Origin: CAILKP01 sp038231815
Lineage (GTDB): Bacteria; Planctomycetota; Phycisphaerae; Phycisphaerales; UBA1924
Length of the DNA: 24,427 bases
Reading direction: 5' to 3'
NCBI GenBank assembly: GCA_038231815.1
Contig: JBBRKQ010000060.1
Location: forward strand, 1-24,427
Shown here piece by piece: positions 13,876 through 21,955 of this stretch. How positions within the stretch are numbered: position 1 is the first letter of the stretch; each line of letters begins with the position of its first letter. The notes under the pieces are model-generated. The model did not search any database, had not been told where the DNA came from, and saw only the letters and a list, made by a program, of their open reading frames with translations. Made by a program: the position numbers and the translations under genes.

Positions 13876-15024
13876 TCACTTCAGTATCACATCGCCCTTG
13901 CCTTTGGTGACCTTGCCAATCACAAACACCCGCTCGCCTAGCTTTTCAAGCTGGGCCTTCACCGATTCGGCAAACGTCGGGCGCACAATCACGCAGTAGC
14001 CGATGCCCATGTTAAACACTCGCCGCATTTCAACGTCATCTACGTTGCCATGCTTTTGCAGGAACTTAAACACCGGTGGCACCGGCCAAGCTTTGGTGTC
14101 CACAACCGCATCCACTTTCGGGTGCAGTGCGCGGCACAAATTCCCTTCAATTCCTGAACCAGTAATGTGCGCCATCCCCGTAACAACCTTTTTCTTGCGG
14201 TACGAGCGCAGCAGTCGCGTGATCGGCTGCACGTAAATCCGCGTCGGAGTCAGCAGCACCTCGCCAAGGTTCGGCAACCGGGCCGTCGGCACATTGTCCG
14301 TGCGCTTTGTTGCCGGAGTCGATCGCTTTTTGCCCTTTGCCAGCAGTGGGGGAGGCAGTAATTCGTGATAGACCTCACCCAGGTCAAGCTTTGCAGATTC
14401 CACAATCTTTCGCACAAGTGAATACCCGTTGCTATGAATACCGCTGCTGGCCAGCCCAAGCACCACATCACCCACCTGCGCCTGCAGCGGCTTGATCGCC
14501 CGGTCTAGGTCAACCACACCAACGGCAAAACCGGCCAAGTCAAAGTCACCCGGTGCGTAAAGCCCCGCCATCTCCGCCGTCTCTCCCCCCAGCAGCGCAG
14601 CGCCCGACTGTTTGCACCCCTCCACGATTCCAAGCATGATCTGGTGTAGCACGGCCTTATCAACCTTTGGCACCGCGATGTAGTCCAGAAAGAACAACGG
14701 CTCGGCACCCTGAACGATCATGTCATTAACGTTCATCGCCACCAGGTCAATACCCAGCGTGTCGTACTTTTTGATCGCAATCGCCAGCTTCAGCTTCGTG
14801 CCTACTCCATCAGCGCACGCCACCAGAACAGGGTGCTTGTAGTTTCGGGCAAAGATTTTCTCGTTAAAATCCAGTCGGAACAACCCGGCAAAACCACCGG
14901 TGTTCTCAATGACCCGAGGACCATACGTCCGGCGCATAAGCGTGGTCAGCGACTCCGTAAAAGAGTCCTTTTCTTCCAGGTTCACGCCCGATGCCGCGTA
15001 TGTCAAGCCTTTGGTCGATGCCAT
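13876..15024 (-). CDS. purM: Phosphoribosylformylglycinamidine cyclo-ligase (AIR synthetase)
   Basis: PurM closes the imidazole ring in the fifth step of purine synthesis, forming AIR from FGAM with ATP. The 382-residue protein shows L-T-Y-A-A-S-G-V-N-L-E-E-K-D near the start, P-V-L-V-A-C-A-D-G-V-G-T-K-L-K-L-A, M-N-V-N-D-M-I-V-Q-G-A-E-P-L-F-F-L-D-Y, L-L-G-G-E-T-A-E-M-A-G-L-Y and S-S-G-I-H-S-N-G-Y-S-L-V-R. It contains a basic insertion (A-K-G-K-K-R-S-T-P-A-T-K-R) before the L-T-P-T-R-I-Y-V block, making it longer than the usual 345 or so residues. The ATG at 15024 gives the normal N-terminus. It is divergent from metK. Confidence 0.93.
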   Translation of the reverse strand: MASTKGLTYAASGVNLEEKDSFTESLTTLMRRTYGPRVIENTGGFAGLFRLDFNEKIFARNYKHPVLVACADGVGTKLKLAIAIKKYDTLGIDLVAMNVNDMIVQGAEPLFFLDYIAVPKVDKAVLHQIMLGIVEGCKQSGAALLGGETAEMAGLYAPGDFDLAGFAVGVVDLDRAIKPLQAQVGDVVLGLASSGIHSNGYSLVRKIVESAKLDLGEVYHELLPPPLLAKGKKRSTPATKRTDNVPTARLPNLGEVLLTPTRIYVQPITRLLRSYRKKKVVTGMAHITGSGIEGNLCRALHPKVDAVVDTKAWPVPPVFKFLQKHGNVDDVEMRRVFNMGIGYCVIVRPTFAESVKAQLEKLGERVFVIGKVTKGKGDVILK

Positions 15025-15191
15025 ATGGCAGGATAGGTGACGTGCCCACGAGCATCGACCGGAGAACAGCAGCCGCAACCGACAGGCAGTCCATGCTCCC
15101 GCTCCGGGCTTGTTTGGCATGGTTCCGCGGTTTTTGTGCCTGCCAACAACGCATGTATAAGTGGTCGGTTTCCCTCAGAGCACAAGGCCGA

Positions 15192-15219
15192 TTGAAGCGA
15201 TAAAACCGATCTGTATAAC
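15192..15219 (+). promoter_or_regulatory. Candidate promoter for metK in the purM-metK divergent spacer
   Basis: TTGAAG (15192-15197), a 16-base spacer and TATAAC (15214-15219) resemble a sigma-70 promoter facing metK and leave a leader of about 120 bases. The rest of 15025-15343 holds no gene. I looked for a SAM riboswitch in the leader and saw no convincing one. Confidence 0.4.
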
Positions 15220-15343
15220 CCGCTCCCGGACCAACCGCCACCAATTACTTGCAGGCCCCGAGCGGTCTAAACTCCCCTCCTTCCTGTTGCCCCTTTTCCC
15301 CCACACGGCCCGACCTTTCGGGTGCTTCTCCGGAGAGCTGTTT

Positions 15344-16540
15344 ATGTCGAGTCGTATGTTCACCTCCGAATCCGTGTCCATGGGCCACCCCGACAAAGTC
15401 GCGGATCAGATTTCCGATGCCGTGCTTGACGCCATGCTTGCCCATGACCCCATGAGCCGCGTGGCCTGCGAAACCCTTTGCTGCACAGGCATGGTTGTTG
15501 TCGCTGGTGAAGTTACCACCAAGACCTGGGTCAACATCCCCGACCTCGTCCGCGAGGTTGTCCGCGAGATCGGCTACACCTCCGGTGACATGCGCTTCGA
15601 TGCCGATTCCTGCGGCGTCATGGTCGCTCTCAACAAGCAGTCTCCCCACATCGCCATGGGTGTTGACAAAGACGGCGCCGGCGACCAGGGCATGATGTTC
15701 GGCTACGCCTGCACCGACACGCCCGAGCTCATGCCCCTGCCCATCCAACTCTCGCACCGCTTAGTCGAGCAGCAGGCACACGTCCGCCGCGAATCAAAGA
15801 TTCCTGGCCTGCGTCCCGATGCCAAGAGCCAAGTCACCGTCGAGTACGAGAACGGCAAGGCCGTCCGCGTTGACACCGTCGTGCTCTCCACCCAGCACGG
15901 CCCGGAATGGAACGATCGCCAGCCAGAACTCAAGAAACAAGTCATTGAGCACATCTTAAAGCCCGTGCTCAAAGAGTGGTGGAACGCAGGAATCAAGATT
16001 CACGTCAACCCCACCGGCTGCTTTGAAATCGGCGGCCCACACGGAGACACAGGTCTGACCGGCCGCAAGATCATCGTTGACACCTACGGCGGCATGGGCC
16101 GTCACGGTGGCGGCGCTTTCAGCGGCAAGGACCCGACCAAGGTCGATCGTTCCGCGGCATACATGGCCCGCTACATCGCCAAGAACATCGTCGCCGCTGG
16201 GCTGGCCAGCCAGTGCGAGGTTCAGCTTTCTTACGCCATCGGCGTGGCCGAGCCCACCAGCATCTACATCGACTGCTTCGGCACCGCCAAGTGTGATGAG
16301 CAGAAGATCGCCAAGGCCGTGCGCGACAACTTCCCGCTCACCCCCCGCGCCATCATTGAGACTCTCAAACTGCGCAATCCGATTTACAGCGCTACCGCCC
16401 GCCACGGACACTTCGGCCGTCAGGCCCACGAAGACCACTACTTCGACCGCGTCGAGCGCAAAAAGGTCGGCGCCAAAATCGAGTTCTTCACTTGGGAAAA
16501 GACCGACAAGGCCGATGCACTGAAAAAAGCCTGCCAGTAA
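15344..16540 (+). CDS. metK: S-adenosylmethionine synthetase (methionine adenosyltransferase)
   Basis: MetK makes S-adenosylmethionine from methionine and ATP in the cytoplasm, as a tetramer in known cases. The 398-residue protein contains E-S-V-S-M-G-H-P-D-K-V-A-D-Q-I-S-D-A-V-L-D, the G-A-G-D-Q-G-M-M-F-G-Y-A signature hexapeptide region, and the second signature G-G-G-A-F-S-G-K-D-P-T-K-V-D-R-S-A-A-Y. The active-site lysines and aspartates of these blocks are present. The ATG at 15344 is preceded by CGGAGAG about nine bases upstream, a good ribosome-binding site; longer upstream frame sequence has no family match. A hairpin terminator lies between it and ribD. Confidence 0.95.
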   Translation: MSSRMFTSESVSMGHPDKVADQISDAVLDAMLAHDPMSRVACETLCCTGMVVVAGEVTTKTWVNIPDLVREVVREIGYTSGDMRFDADSCGVMVALNKQSPHIAMGVDKDGAGDQGMMFGYACTDTPELMPLPIQLSHRLVEQQAHVRRESKIPGLRPDAKSQVTVEYENGKAVRVDTVVLSTQHGPEWNDRQPELKKQVIEHILKPVLKEWWNAGIKIHVNPTGCFEIGGPHGDTGLTGRKIIVDTYGGMGRHGGGAFSGKDPTKVDRSAAYMARYIAKNIVAAGLASQCEVQLSYAIGVAEPTSIYIDCFGTAKCDEQKIAKAVRDNFPLTPRAIIETLKLRNPIYSATARHGHFGRQAHEDHYFDRVERKKVGAKIEFFTWEKTDKADALKKACQ

Positions 16541-16547
16541 CCCTACC

Positions 16548-16595
16548 CGTAGTACCGCCCGTAACACCGCCTCTAGCACCGCCCGTAACACCGCC
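16548..16595 (+). repeat. Four 12-bp tandem repeats after metK
   Basis: The units are CGTAGTACCGCC, CGTAACACCGCC, TCTAGCACCGCC and CGTAACACCGCC, followed by ATTCCCGGCGGTG, whose GGCGGTG could pair with any CACCGCC. The array therefore offers alternative hairpins just past the metK stop codon. Confidence 0.7.
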
Positions 16596-16650
16596 ATTCC
16601 CGGCGGTGTCCGCCTGAGCCCCCCCCCAAGCGGCAGCCCAACACACTCAA

Positions 16651-16678
16651 GAAGCCGCTTCCAAACCGGGGCGGCTTC
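16651..16678 (+). terminator. Hairpin terminator between metK and ribD
   Basis: GAAGCCGC (16651-16658) and GCGGCTTC (16671-16678) form a perfect 8-bp stem with a 12-base loop, followed by ATTTCT. It probably ends the metK transcript, only 15 bases before ribD, so a ribD transcript must start within or before it or read through. Confidence 0.55.
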
Positions 16679-16692
16679 ATTTCTAGCCCCTT

Positions 16693-17919
16693 ATGAACGA
16701 TCGCGTTTCCAAGTTCATGCTCGACCTCGCCGCCCGCCACGCGGCCCGGGCCGCAGGGTTGGTGGAGCCAAATCCCCTCGTCGGTGCTGTTATTACCCGT
16801 GAGCCACCGGGCGGCGCACGCACAGTGGCCGAGGCTGAGATCCTCTCCATCGGCCATCACCGCCGCTTCGGTCAAGTCCATGCTGAGCGCGACGCCCTGG
16901 ATCGTGCGCAACAACTTGGCCGCGATGTCCTCGGCTGCACGATGTACGTCACCCTCGAGCCATGCAGCCACACCGGCAAGCAGCCCCCTTGCGCTGAGGC
17001 GTTGATTCACTCCGGAATCACCCGCATCGTCTGTGCCCGCAAAGACCCAAATCCGCTCGCTGCCAGCGGGGCTGAGGTTCTCCGCCAAGCAGGTATCACA
17101 GTCGAGTTCACGACAGTTTCAACAAACGCGATCGAGCTCTCCGAGCCATTCATCCAAAGCCTTCGCAGCAAGTTACCGTGGATCATCGCTAAGTGGGCCA
17201 GCACCATTGATGGGCACCTCGCCACCCGCACCGGTGACAGCAAGTGGATCACGAGCGAAAAATCCCGTCGCCATGTGCAGTACCTCCGCTCACGCGTTGA
17301 TGCCATCGTCACCGGCATCGGCACTGTCCTGGCTGATGACCCCGAACTCACCTGCCGCGATGTCCCGGCTCGCCGGTGTGCACTTCGCGTCGTGCTCGAC
17401 AGCCAGTTGCAACTCGCCGAACGTCCCACCTGCAAACTGCTCCGCACGCTTGATCGCGCCCCGCTGCTGGTGCTTACCACCCGGCAGCACGCCGCCGGTG
17501 CGGCGGCGCAGCGACTCATGGCTTCCGGTGTCACCATCGCGGCGCTTCCACACACTTCGATCAGCCAGTCCAGCACCAGTAGCAGCGGTGTCAGCAACGC
17601 CCGCCTCCCGCTCAGTCTGCGGGCGGCCTTTGAGTTACTGCGAAGCAGCTTCAACGCCTCCACAGTTTTGGTCGAAGCCGGAGGCACACTGCTCGGCTCC
17701 CTGCTGCAGGGCGATTCCGCTGGCCCACTTGCAGATGAAGTGCACATTTACACCGGCCCCATCCTGCTGGCCGATGCCGCCGCAAACTCCATCAGCGGCC
17801 CCGAGCCACTCGTAAAGCTCTCCAACGCCCCGCGCTGGAGGCTCATCGATCACCGCCGTATCGACGATGACACCCGCGCGATCTATCGGCGCGGCCCATT
17901 GTTCCAGACGTTGGTCTAA
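16693..17919 (+). CDS. ribD: Riboflavin biosynthesis deaminase/reductase RibD
   Basis: RibD catalyses the second and third steps of riboflavin synthesis from GTP: deamination of the pyrimidine, then reduction of the ribosyl side chain. The 408-residue protein has the deaminase domain first (residues 1-150): E-P-N-P-L-V-G-A-V-I, H-A-E-R-D-A-L and T-L-E-P-C-S-H-T-G-K-Q-P-P-C, which supply the zinc ligands H, C and C and the catalytic E. The reductase domain follows, with K-W-A-S-T-I-D-G-H-L-A-T-R-T-G-D-S-K-W-I-T and D-A-I-V-T-G-I-G-T-V-L-A-D-D-P-E-L. The usual linker P-N-P-x-V-x-G-x-G is altered to P-N-P-L-A-A-S-G. The ATG at 16693 is unambiguous in family terms, though no strong Shine-Dalgarno is seen. 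Confidence 0.92.
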   Translation: MNDRVSKFMLDLAARHAARAAGLVEPNPLVGAVITREPPGGARTVAEAEILSIGHHRRFGQVHAERDALDRAQQLGRDVLGCTMYVTLEPCSHTGKQPPCAEALIHSGITRIVCARKDPNPLAASGAEVLRQAGITVEFTTVSTNAIELSEPFIQSLRSKLPWIIAKWASTIDGHLATRTGDSKWITSEKSRRHVQYLRSRVDAIVTGIGTVLADDPELTCRDVPARRCALRVVLDSQLQLAERPTCKLLRTLDRAPLLVLTTRQHAAGAAAQRLMASGVTIAALPHTSISQSSTSSSGVSNARLPLSLRAAFELLRSSFNASTVLVEAGGTLLGSLLQGDSAGPLADEVHIYTGPILLADAAANSISGPEPLVKLSNAPRWRLIDHRRIDDDTRAIYRRGPLFQTLV

Positions 17920-17954
17920 TCCCCGTTCTAAATCTTGTCCAATGCCGCCGTCGC

Positions 17955-19046
17955 TCACCGCGGCATCGCGCTGATCACCAGCGTTGTCACAGGCTTTGCT
18001 ACCTCTGCTCCATCCTGATCTGAGTCCGCTTCTTCCCCCTCTGCTCGCAGCAGCCCCACCCGCCGCGCTGTACGAAGCGCCGCGACAGATGATCGCACCA
18101 CCGCATCCGCCGGAAGCACCCGGCACACCATCCTGCACGTCGCGGCAGTGATCCGTATCCCGCGATCATCATCGTGGTTCAGCACTCCGCCAATCACATC
18201 CTCAAACGCCTGGCTGTACACCGCGGCCGCATCACGAATCCTTCGCTGGGCCGCCTGTGCTTCCGCAGCGGCCTTTACACCATCAGCTACTTCGCCCACG
18301 GTCGCCGCCGCAAATCTCATCGTTGCCTCTGTCGCCACCTTCGCAATCGCTTCTCGAAGTGGCCGAAGCTCGGCCTCAAGGTCCGCCCGCAAATCATCAA
18401 TCGTCCGACCCGATGCCGATGCCAGCACTGGTACCGCCACCGAGAACACCGTAACGCCCAGCATTTCCTCGGCCCGCTGCACGAGCGAGGCTGTGCCACC
18501 ACCCGCGGACGCAGCGGATTTACCCGATGCCGCATCACGCCCAGCCCGCGTTACCACCAAACTGTGCCGCGCAGCAAACCGATCAAGCCCCTGCGCAATC
18601 GGCATGCAAAAGCCCGGATCAGGACCGCCCTTGAGCATGTCGGCCGAGAGCCGGTCCAGCATCTCTACAGGCTTCTTCAAAAGCTCCTTGTGCAAAAACG
18701 GATGCAGCGGTTTGCACGCCGGGCTGGCGGCCATGTCGGCCATCGCACCGTGCACATCGGTCATCGCATCTTGGCCATCAAACAAACTCGAGATCGTCCC
18801 ATCGCGCCACAGTGTGCTCGCCCAGCGCCAAGTGTCCAGCAGCCGCGTGTACCGCGGGCAGGCAAACATCGCGCGCTTGATGTCATCCCGATCATCACCC
18901 GTGTGCGGCGTGGGCAGCACCGTCACCGTCCGATCCGCCAGCAGCAACCCCGCCATCGCCGGTAGCTCGCGAAGGGTCAGGTGATACGGGTTGATCGCGA
19001 CGGTGAGCAAGGCGAGTAGGCTCAGACAAATAAGACAACGGAACAC
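17955..19046 (-). CDS. Unrecognised protein, about 350-363 residues
   Basis: I do not recognise the family. The N-terminal part contains I-N-P-Y-H-L-T-L-R-E-L-P-A-M-A-G-L-L-L-A-D-R and M-F-A-C-P-R-Y-T-R-L-L-D-T-W-R-W, which look conserved (aromatic and charged positions), and a C-terminal region is helical and A/R-rich (residues about 190-300). No catalytic motif stands out. The start is uncertain: a GTG at 19046 would give a hydrophobic N-terminus (F-R-C-L-I-C-L-S-L-L-A-L-L), but it lies inside an A-rich repeat; a TTG at 19010 is an alternative that leaves out the hydrophobic start. It lies 35 bases from the convergent ribD stop and 60 bases from the upstream hydrolase gene on the same strand, so it may share that operon. 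Confidence 0.65.
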   Translation of the reverse strand: MFRCLICLSLLALLTVAINPYHLTLRELPAMAGLLLADRTVTVLPTPHTGDDRDDIKRAMFACPRYTRLLDTWRWASTLWRDGTISSLFDGQDAMTDVHGAMADMAASPACKPLHPFLHKELLKKPVEMLDRLSADMLKGGPDPGFCMPIAQGLDRFAARHSLVVTRAGRDAASGKSAASAGGGTASLVQRAEEMLGVTVFSVAVPVLASASGRTIDDLRADLEAELRPLREAIAKVATEATMRFAAATVGEVADGVKAAAEAQAAQRRIRDAAAVYSQAFEDVIGGVLNHDDDRGIRITAATCRMVCRVLPADAVVRSSVAALRTARRVGLLRAEGEEADSDQDGAEVAKPVTTLVISAMPR

Positions 19047-19089
19047 GGAAAAAACGAAACAACGAAAGCGAACACAGGAAAAACGAAAG
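19041..19089 (+). repeat. A-rich direct repeat at the start of the unrecognised gene
   Basis: GAACACGGAAAAAACGAAAC (19041-19060) is repeated imperfectly as GAACACAGGAAAAACGAAAG (19070-19089). On the minus strand it is T-rich and lies between the hydrolase stop codon and the start of the next gene. It covers the first codon of the longest reading of that gene. Confidence 0.5.
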
Positions 19090-19106
19090 CCGGTGCGAGG
19101 CCGAGA

Positions 19107-20774
19107 TTATTGAGCCGCCGGCGTCGTCGCCGGAACTGGTGTAGAAGCATTTGAACGACTTTGTACCGAAGGCCCAACGGTGCCAGGCTTTGCCGCCCGT
19201 TCGCCCGCTTCAATCCAGTTGATGATCACCCCAAACGAATTCGGCAGAAACAAAAACAGCAGCTCATGCCCGCCCGAGGTCAGGTACCGGTCTGGCTTCC
19301 CAGCTGCTTCCCACAACTGCACTCCGCGCTTGTACGGCACGGCTTTGTCCGCCGTCGCCAGAATAAACAACGTGCGAAGCCCCTTCAGCGATGATGCGGT
19401 GCTTACGTTGTCCAGCGGGGCCGCCGCGTGATACAGCTCCACAAACCTTGCCAGCAGCGCCGCCGGTGGTTTTTCATCGGCCCGCATCATCCCCAAACTT
19501 GGCGCTGTCCTTCCATCCGGCCTCGCTGCAGGCTCCGGCTTTGCCGGCTTGTTCGGAAACCACACAAAGTGCAGCGCATCAACCATGTCCTTGTAGTTGC
19601 TCTCCAGCGCGACCTGCAAAAAGTCCGCCCCGCCCGCAATCAGTACCGCACCGTCAAACGCCGCCGGGTTGCGGGCCACCACGGTGGGCAGCACCATGGC
19701 GCCGCCGCTCAATCCAACCAAGGTCACCGGGACATCTCGCAACTCCGGTGTGGTGTCCTTTGCGTGCAGCAGCGCAGCCTGTACCGCGTATGCGCACTCC
19801 GCGGCACGGTCCGTCAGCGTCTTGGCCACAAGCTCCGCCTGCGGCTGCAACTCAGCAGACTCCACAATTCCAAACGTAACTTGCTCAGTAAACCGCGAAG
19901 GATGGGCCAGCGCTCGCAGCACCGCATAGTTGCGGGCCCGCAGTTCACCAACAAACTCCTCCACGGTCGGCCGCGGTGTACCAAACATTCCCGGTAGCAG
20001 CACGATAAAGCCTCTTGGCTTGTCCGCCGTACCAGCGCCTTCGCGCGGCTTCGGTGGATACAGCACGAACCACGTCCGCTCGATGATCAGCCTTTGTTCG
20101 TCATCGCTCCTGCCCACACGCTTGCCGGTTTTTCCCGCCGCCGATGTCTGATCGTCAGTAAAAATCACCTCTCGCCCGGCCGCACCCGCCGCCGCCGCGG
20201 GCCTGGCAGACATGAACTTGAAATACGCACTCGGCTTGCCCGCTGGCCCGTCCCACACATCACTTGCGTACGGATCATCACTTGTCACAAACAAGTACGA
20301 GCCCGGTCCTTCGCCAACTACCGTGTAATTCCGCCACACGCTCCGACCCGTCCTTCGCTGCATAAGCGTTTGCACATCGCCGTACAACTCACGCTCCACC
20401 TTTTCCTGCGCGGGGCGCGAGGTTCCCGCCGCTTGCACCGGCCCGGTCACCGGCACAATTGTTCCCATCACCGGTCGCGCAGGGTCCATATTCGCCCGCG
20501 CCCAGCTGCCCAGCCCGCTGCGCACCGCCAGCCGCTGCGGCCACACACCATTATCTCGCCACCGTTCCGGTTCGCCTGCTGTGGCAGCTTCATTGCCCCC
20601 GTTTGCTGCATCCGCTGCGGGGACAACGGCTGTCGCGTTATCATGTGGCTCAAACGTGAGGCCGCTACATCCCGCCAGCAGTGAGGCGGCGCTAAGCAGC
20701 ACTCCTGCAATCAGCGACTTGGCCGCAGTGGGATGGGCAAACGCCCGACAGATTTCAGCAGTGCAGTGCTTCAT
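19107..20774 (-). CDS. Lipoprotein alpha/beta hydrolase
   Basis: The 555-residue protein starts MKHCTAEICRAFAHPTAAK, with a hydrophobic stretch ending in the lipobox L-L-A-G-C at about residue 37, so it is probably a lipid-anchored exported protein. The first 180 or so residues after it have no clear domain. The C-terminal half is an alpha/beta hydrolase: R-G-F-I-V-L-L-P-G-M-F-G-T, the nucleophile elbow V-G-L-S-G-G-A-M-V, a late F-I-L-A-T-A-D-K-A-V-P, and S-G-G-H-E-L-L-F, which offer the catalytic Ser, Asp and His. The substrate is unknown. Its ATG overlaps the stop of the upstream NHL lipoprotein gene as ATGA (20771-20774), suggesting translational coupling. The frame extends to 20906, inside the upstream gene. 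Confidence 0.8.
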   Translation of the reverse strand: MKHCTAEICRAFAHPTAAKSLIAGVLLSAASLLAGCSGLTFEPHDNATAVVPAADAANGGNEAATAGEPERWRDNGVWPQRLAVRSGLGSWARANMDPARPVMGTIVPVTGPVQAAGTSRPAQEKVERELYGDVQTLMQRRTGRSVWRNYTVVGEGPGSYLFVTSDDPYASDVWDGPAGKPSAYFKFMSARPAAAAGAAGREVIFTDDQTSAAGKTGKRVGRSDDEQRLIIERTWFVLYPPKPREGAGTADKPRGFIVLLPGMFGTPRPTVEEFVGELRARNYAVLRALAHPSRFTEQVTFGIVESAELQPQAELVAKTLTDRAAECAYAVQAALLHAKDTTPELRDVPVTLVGLSGGAMVLPTVVARNPAAFDGAVLIAGGADFLQVALESNYKDMVDALHFVWFPNKPAKPEPAARPDGRTAPSLGMMRADEKPPAALLARFVELYHAAAPLDNVSTASSLKGLRTLFILATADKAVPYKRGVQLWEAAGKPDRYLTSGGHELLFLFLPNSFGVIINWIEAGERAAKPGTVGPSVQSRSNASTPVPATTPAAQ

Positions 20775-21856
20775 GGAATATCCGTCACCACAACGCGGTG
20801 GTTCATCGCATCGACGATGTACACCGATCGTCCTAGTTTGGCCAGCCCCCACGGCTCGGCCAGTTCGCCCTCGCCACGCCCTCCCGTACCCCACAGTCCC
20901 AAACATTCACCCGTCGCCAGATTCACCCGCTGCACGCGGTTGTTACCAAACTCAACAATCAGTGCCGTTCCATCCGGCAGCATGCTAATGCCGCGCGGGT
21001 GATAAAAGTGCCCCGGCGTGATATCGCCAGTCAACGGTGACCCGATCCATCGCTGCAGTTTTCCATCAAGGTCAAACAACCCAAGCCGGTGGTTGCACGA
21101 GTCTGTCACCAGTAAGCCTGTTGGAACGTTGTTCGCATCATTGCTTCGCAAAATCACGATCGACTGCGGCCTGTTCAACTCAATCGTTTCCGGCTTCTGC
21201 CCATCTCCAAAAACCCCGAAGGTGAACAGCGGCGCACCCTTGGAATCAAACGCCTGCACTCGGTCGTTGCCTCCGTACTCAGTCACGTACAACCGTTCAA
21301 CAGTTTTGCCATCCGCCGCCGTGAGCACCGCCACGCCGGTGGGGTACACCATCTGCCCCGGTCCCATTCCGTACGTTCCAAATCTCAGCACCTCAGTCGG
21401 GTTCACCTTCACAGGTGCGTTGGTATCACTCCCGGGTTTCCATCCTTTGGGCAATTCCGGGATGGCGTAAACAACAATGCGGTTGTAGTGCGTATCTGCC
21501 AGATACAAACACGGCGTCCCGTCTCCGCTGGGTGATGGGCCAACGGTTATCCCCGTCGGCTTGCCAAGTTCACTCTCGGGCATCGTAAACCATTGCAGGC
21601 ACAGCCCCGAATCCGGATCAAACCGCTGCACCTTCGCGGCCCGGTCTACCACCCAAATCGTCTGCTCATCTGCGGCGATGCACCTGGGCTTGGCAAAGCG
21701 ACCCGGCTCCATCCCCGGTGAGCCAATCACCGCTCGCTGGGCGATTGGGCGGCCGGGTGTGGTCACCCGTGTGCAGCCGCCAGCTGCCGCGATGGCTGCG
21801 AGAACGCAAACGCAACAGGTAAAGCTCGAGATGGAACTCTTCAATAGCCCGGCCAC
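20771..21856 (-). CDS. NHL-repeat beta-propeller lipoprotein
   Basis: The N-terminus is an export signal with a cysteine after A-A-G-G, a weak lipobox, so a lipoprotein is likely. NHL repeats follow: F-A-K-P-R-C-I-A-A-D with W-V-V-D-R-A, G-I-T-V-G with Y-L-A-D-T-H-Y-N-R-I-V-V-Y, Y-P-T-G-V-A-V with Y-V-T-E-Y-G-G-N-D-R-V-Q-A-F, N-R-P-Q-S-I-V with V-T-D-S-C-N-H-R-L-G-L-F, H-P-R-G-I-S-M with E-F-G-N-N-R-V-Q-R, and W-G-L-A-K with Y-I-V-D-A-M-N-H-R-V-V-V. That makes six blades, enough for a full propeller. The start is a GTG at 21856 or a TTG at 21844. It precedes the hydrolase gene with an ATGA overlap. Its role is unknown, possibly binding. Confidence 0.75.
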   Translation of the reverse strand: MAGLLKSSISSFTCCVCVLAAIAAAGGCTRVTTPGRPIAQRAVIGSPGMEPGRFAKPRCIAADEQTIWVVDRAAKVQRFDPDSGLCLQWFTMPESELGKPTGITVGPSPSGDGTPCLYLADTHYNRIVVYAIPELPKGWKPGSDTNAPVKVNPTEVLRFGTYGMGPGQMVYPTGVAVLTAADGKTVERLYVTEYGGNDRVQAFDSKGAPLFTFGVFGDGQKPETIELNRPQSIVILRSNDANNVPTGLLVTDSCNHRLGLFDLDGKLQRWIGSPLTGDITPGHFYHPRGISMLPDGTALIVEFGNNRVQRVNLATGECLGLWGTGGRGEGELAEPWGLAKLGRSVYIVDAMNHRVVVTDIP

Positions 21857-21955
21857 GCGTTAAGCGTAGCCTCCGACAGCATCCCGCTTCGGTGAACGCC
21901 GGTTAAACTGCTTGGTTGTCAGTTCTTTTCCTCACCCGGTTTTGGCTCCGGGTGA

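Noticed and set aside
15220..15343. Possible SAM riboswitch in the metK leader
   Set aside because: The leader is long enough, but I found no recognisable SAM-I, SAM-II or similar core and no clear stem arrangement.
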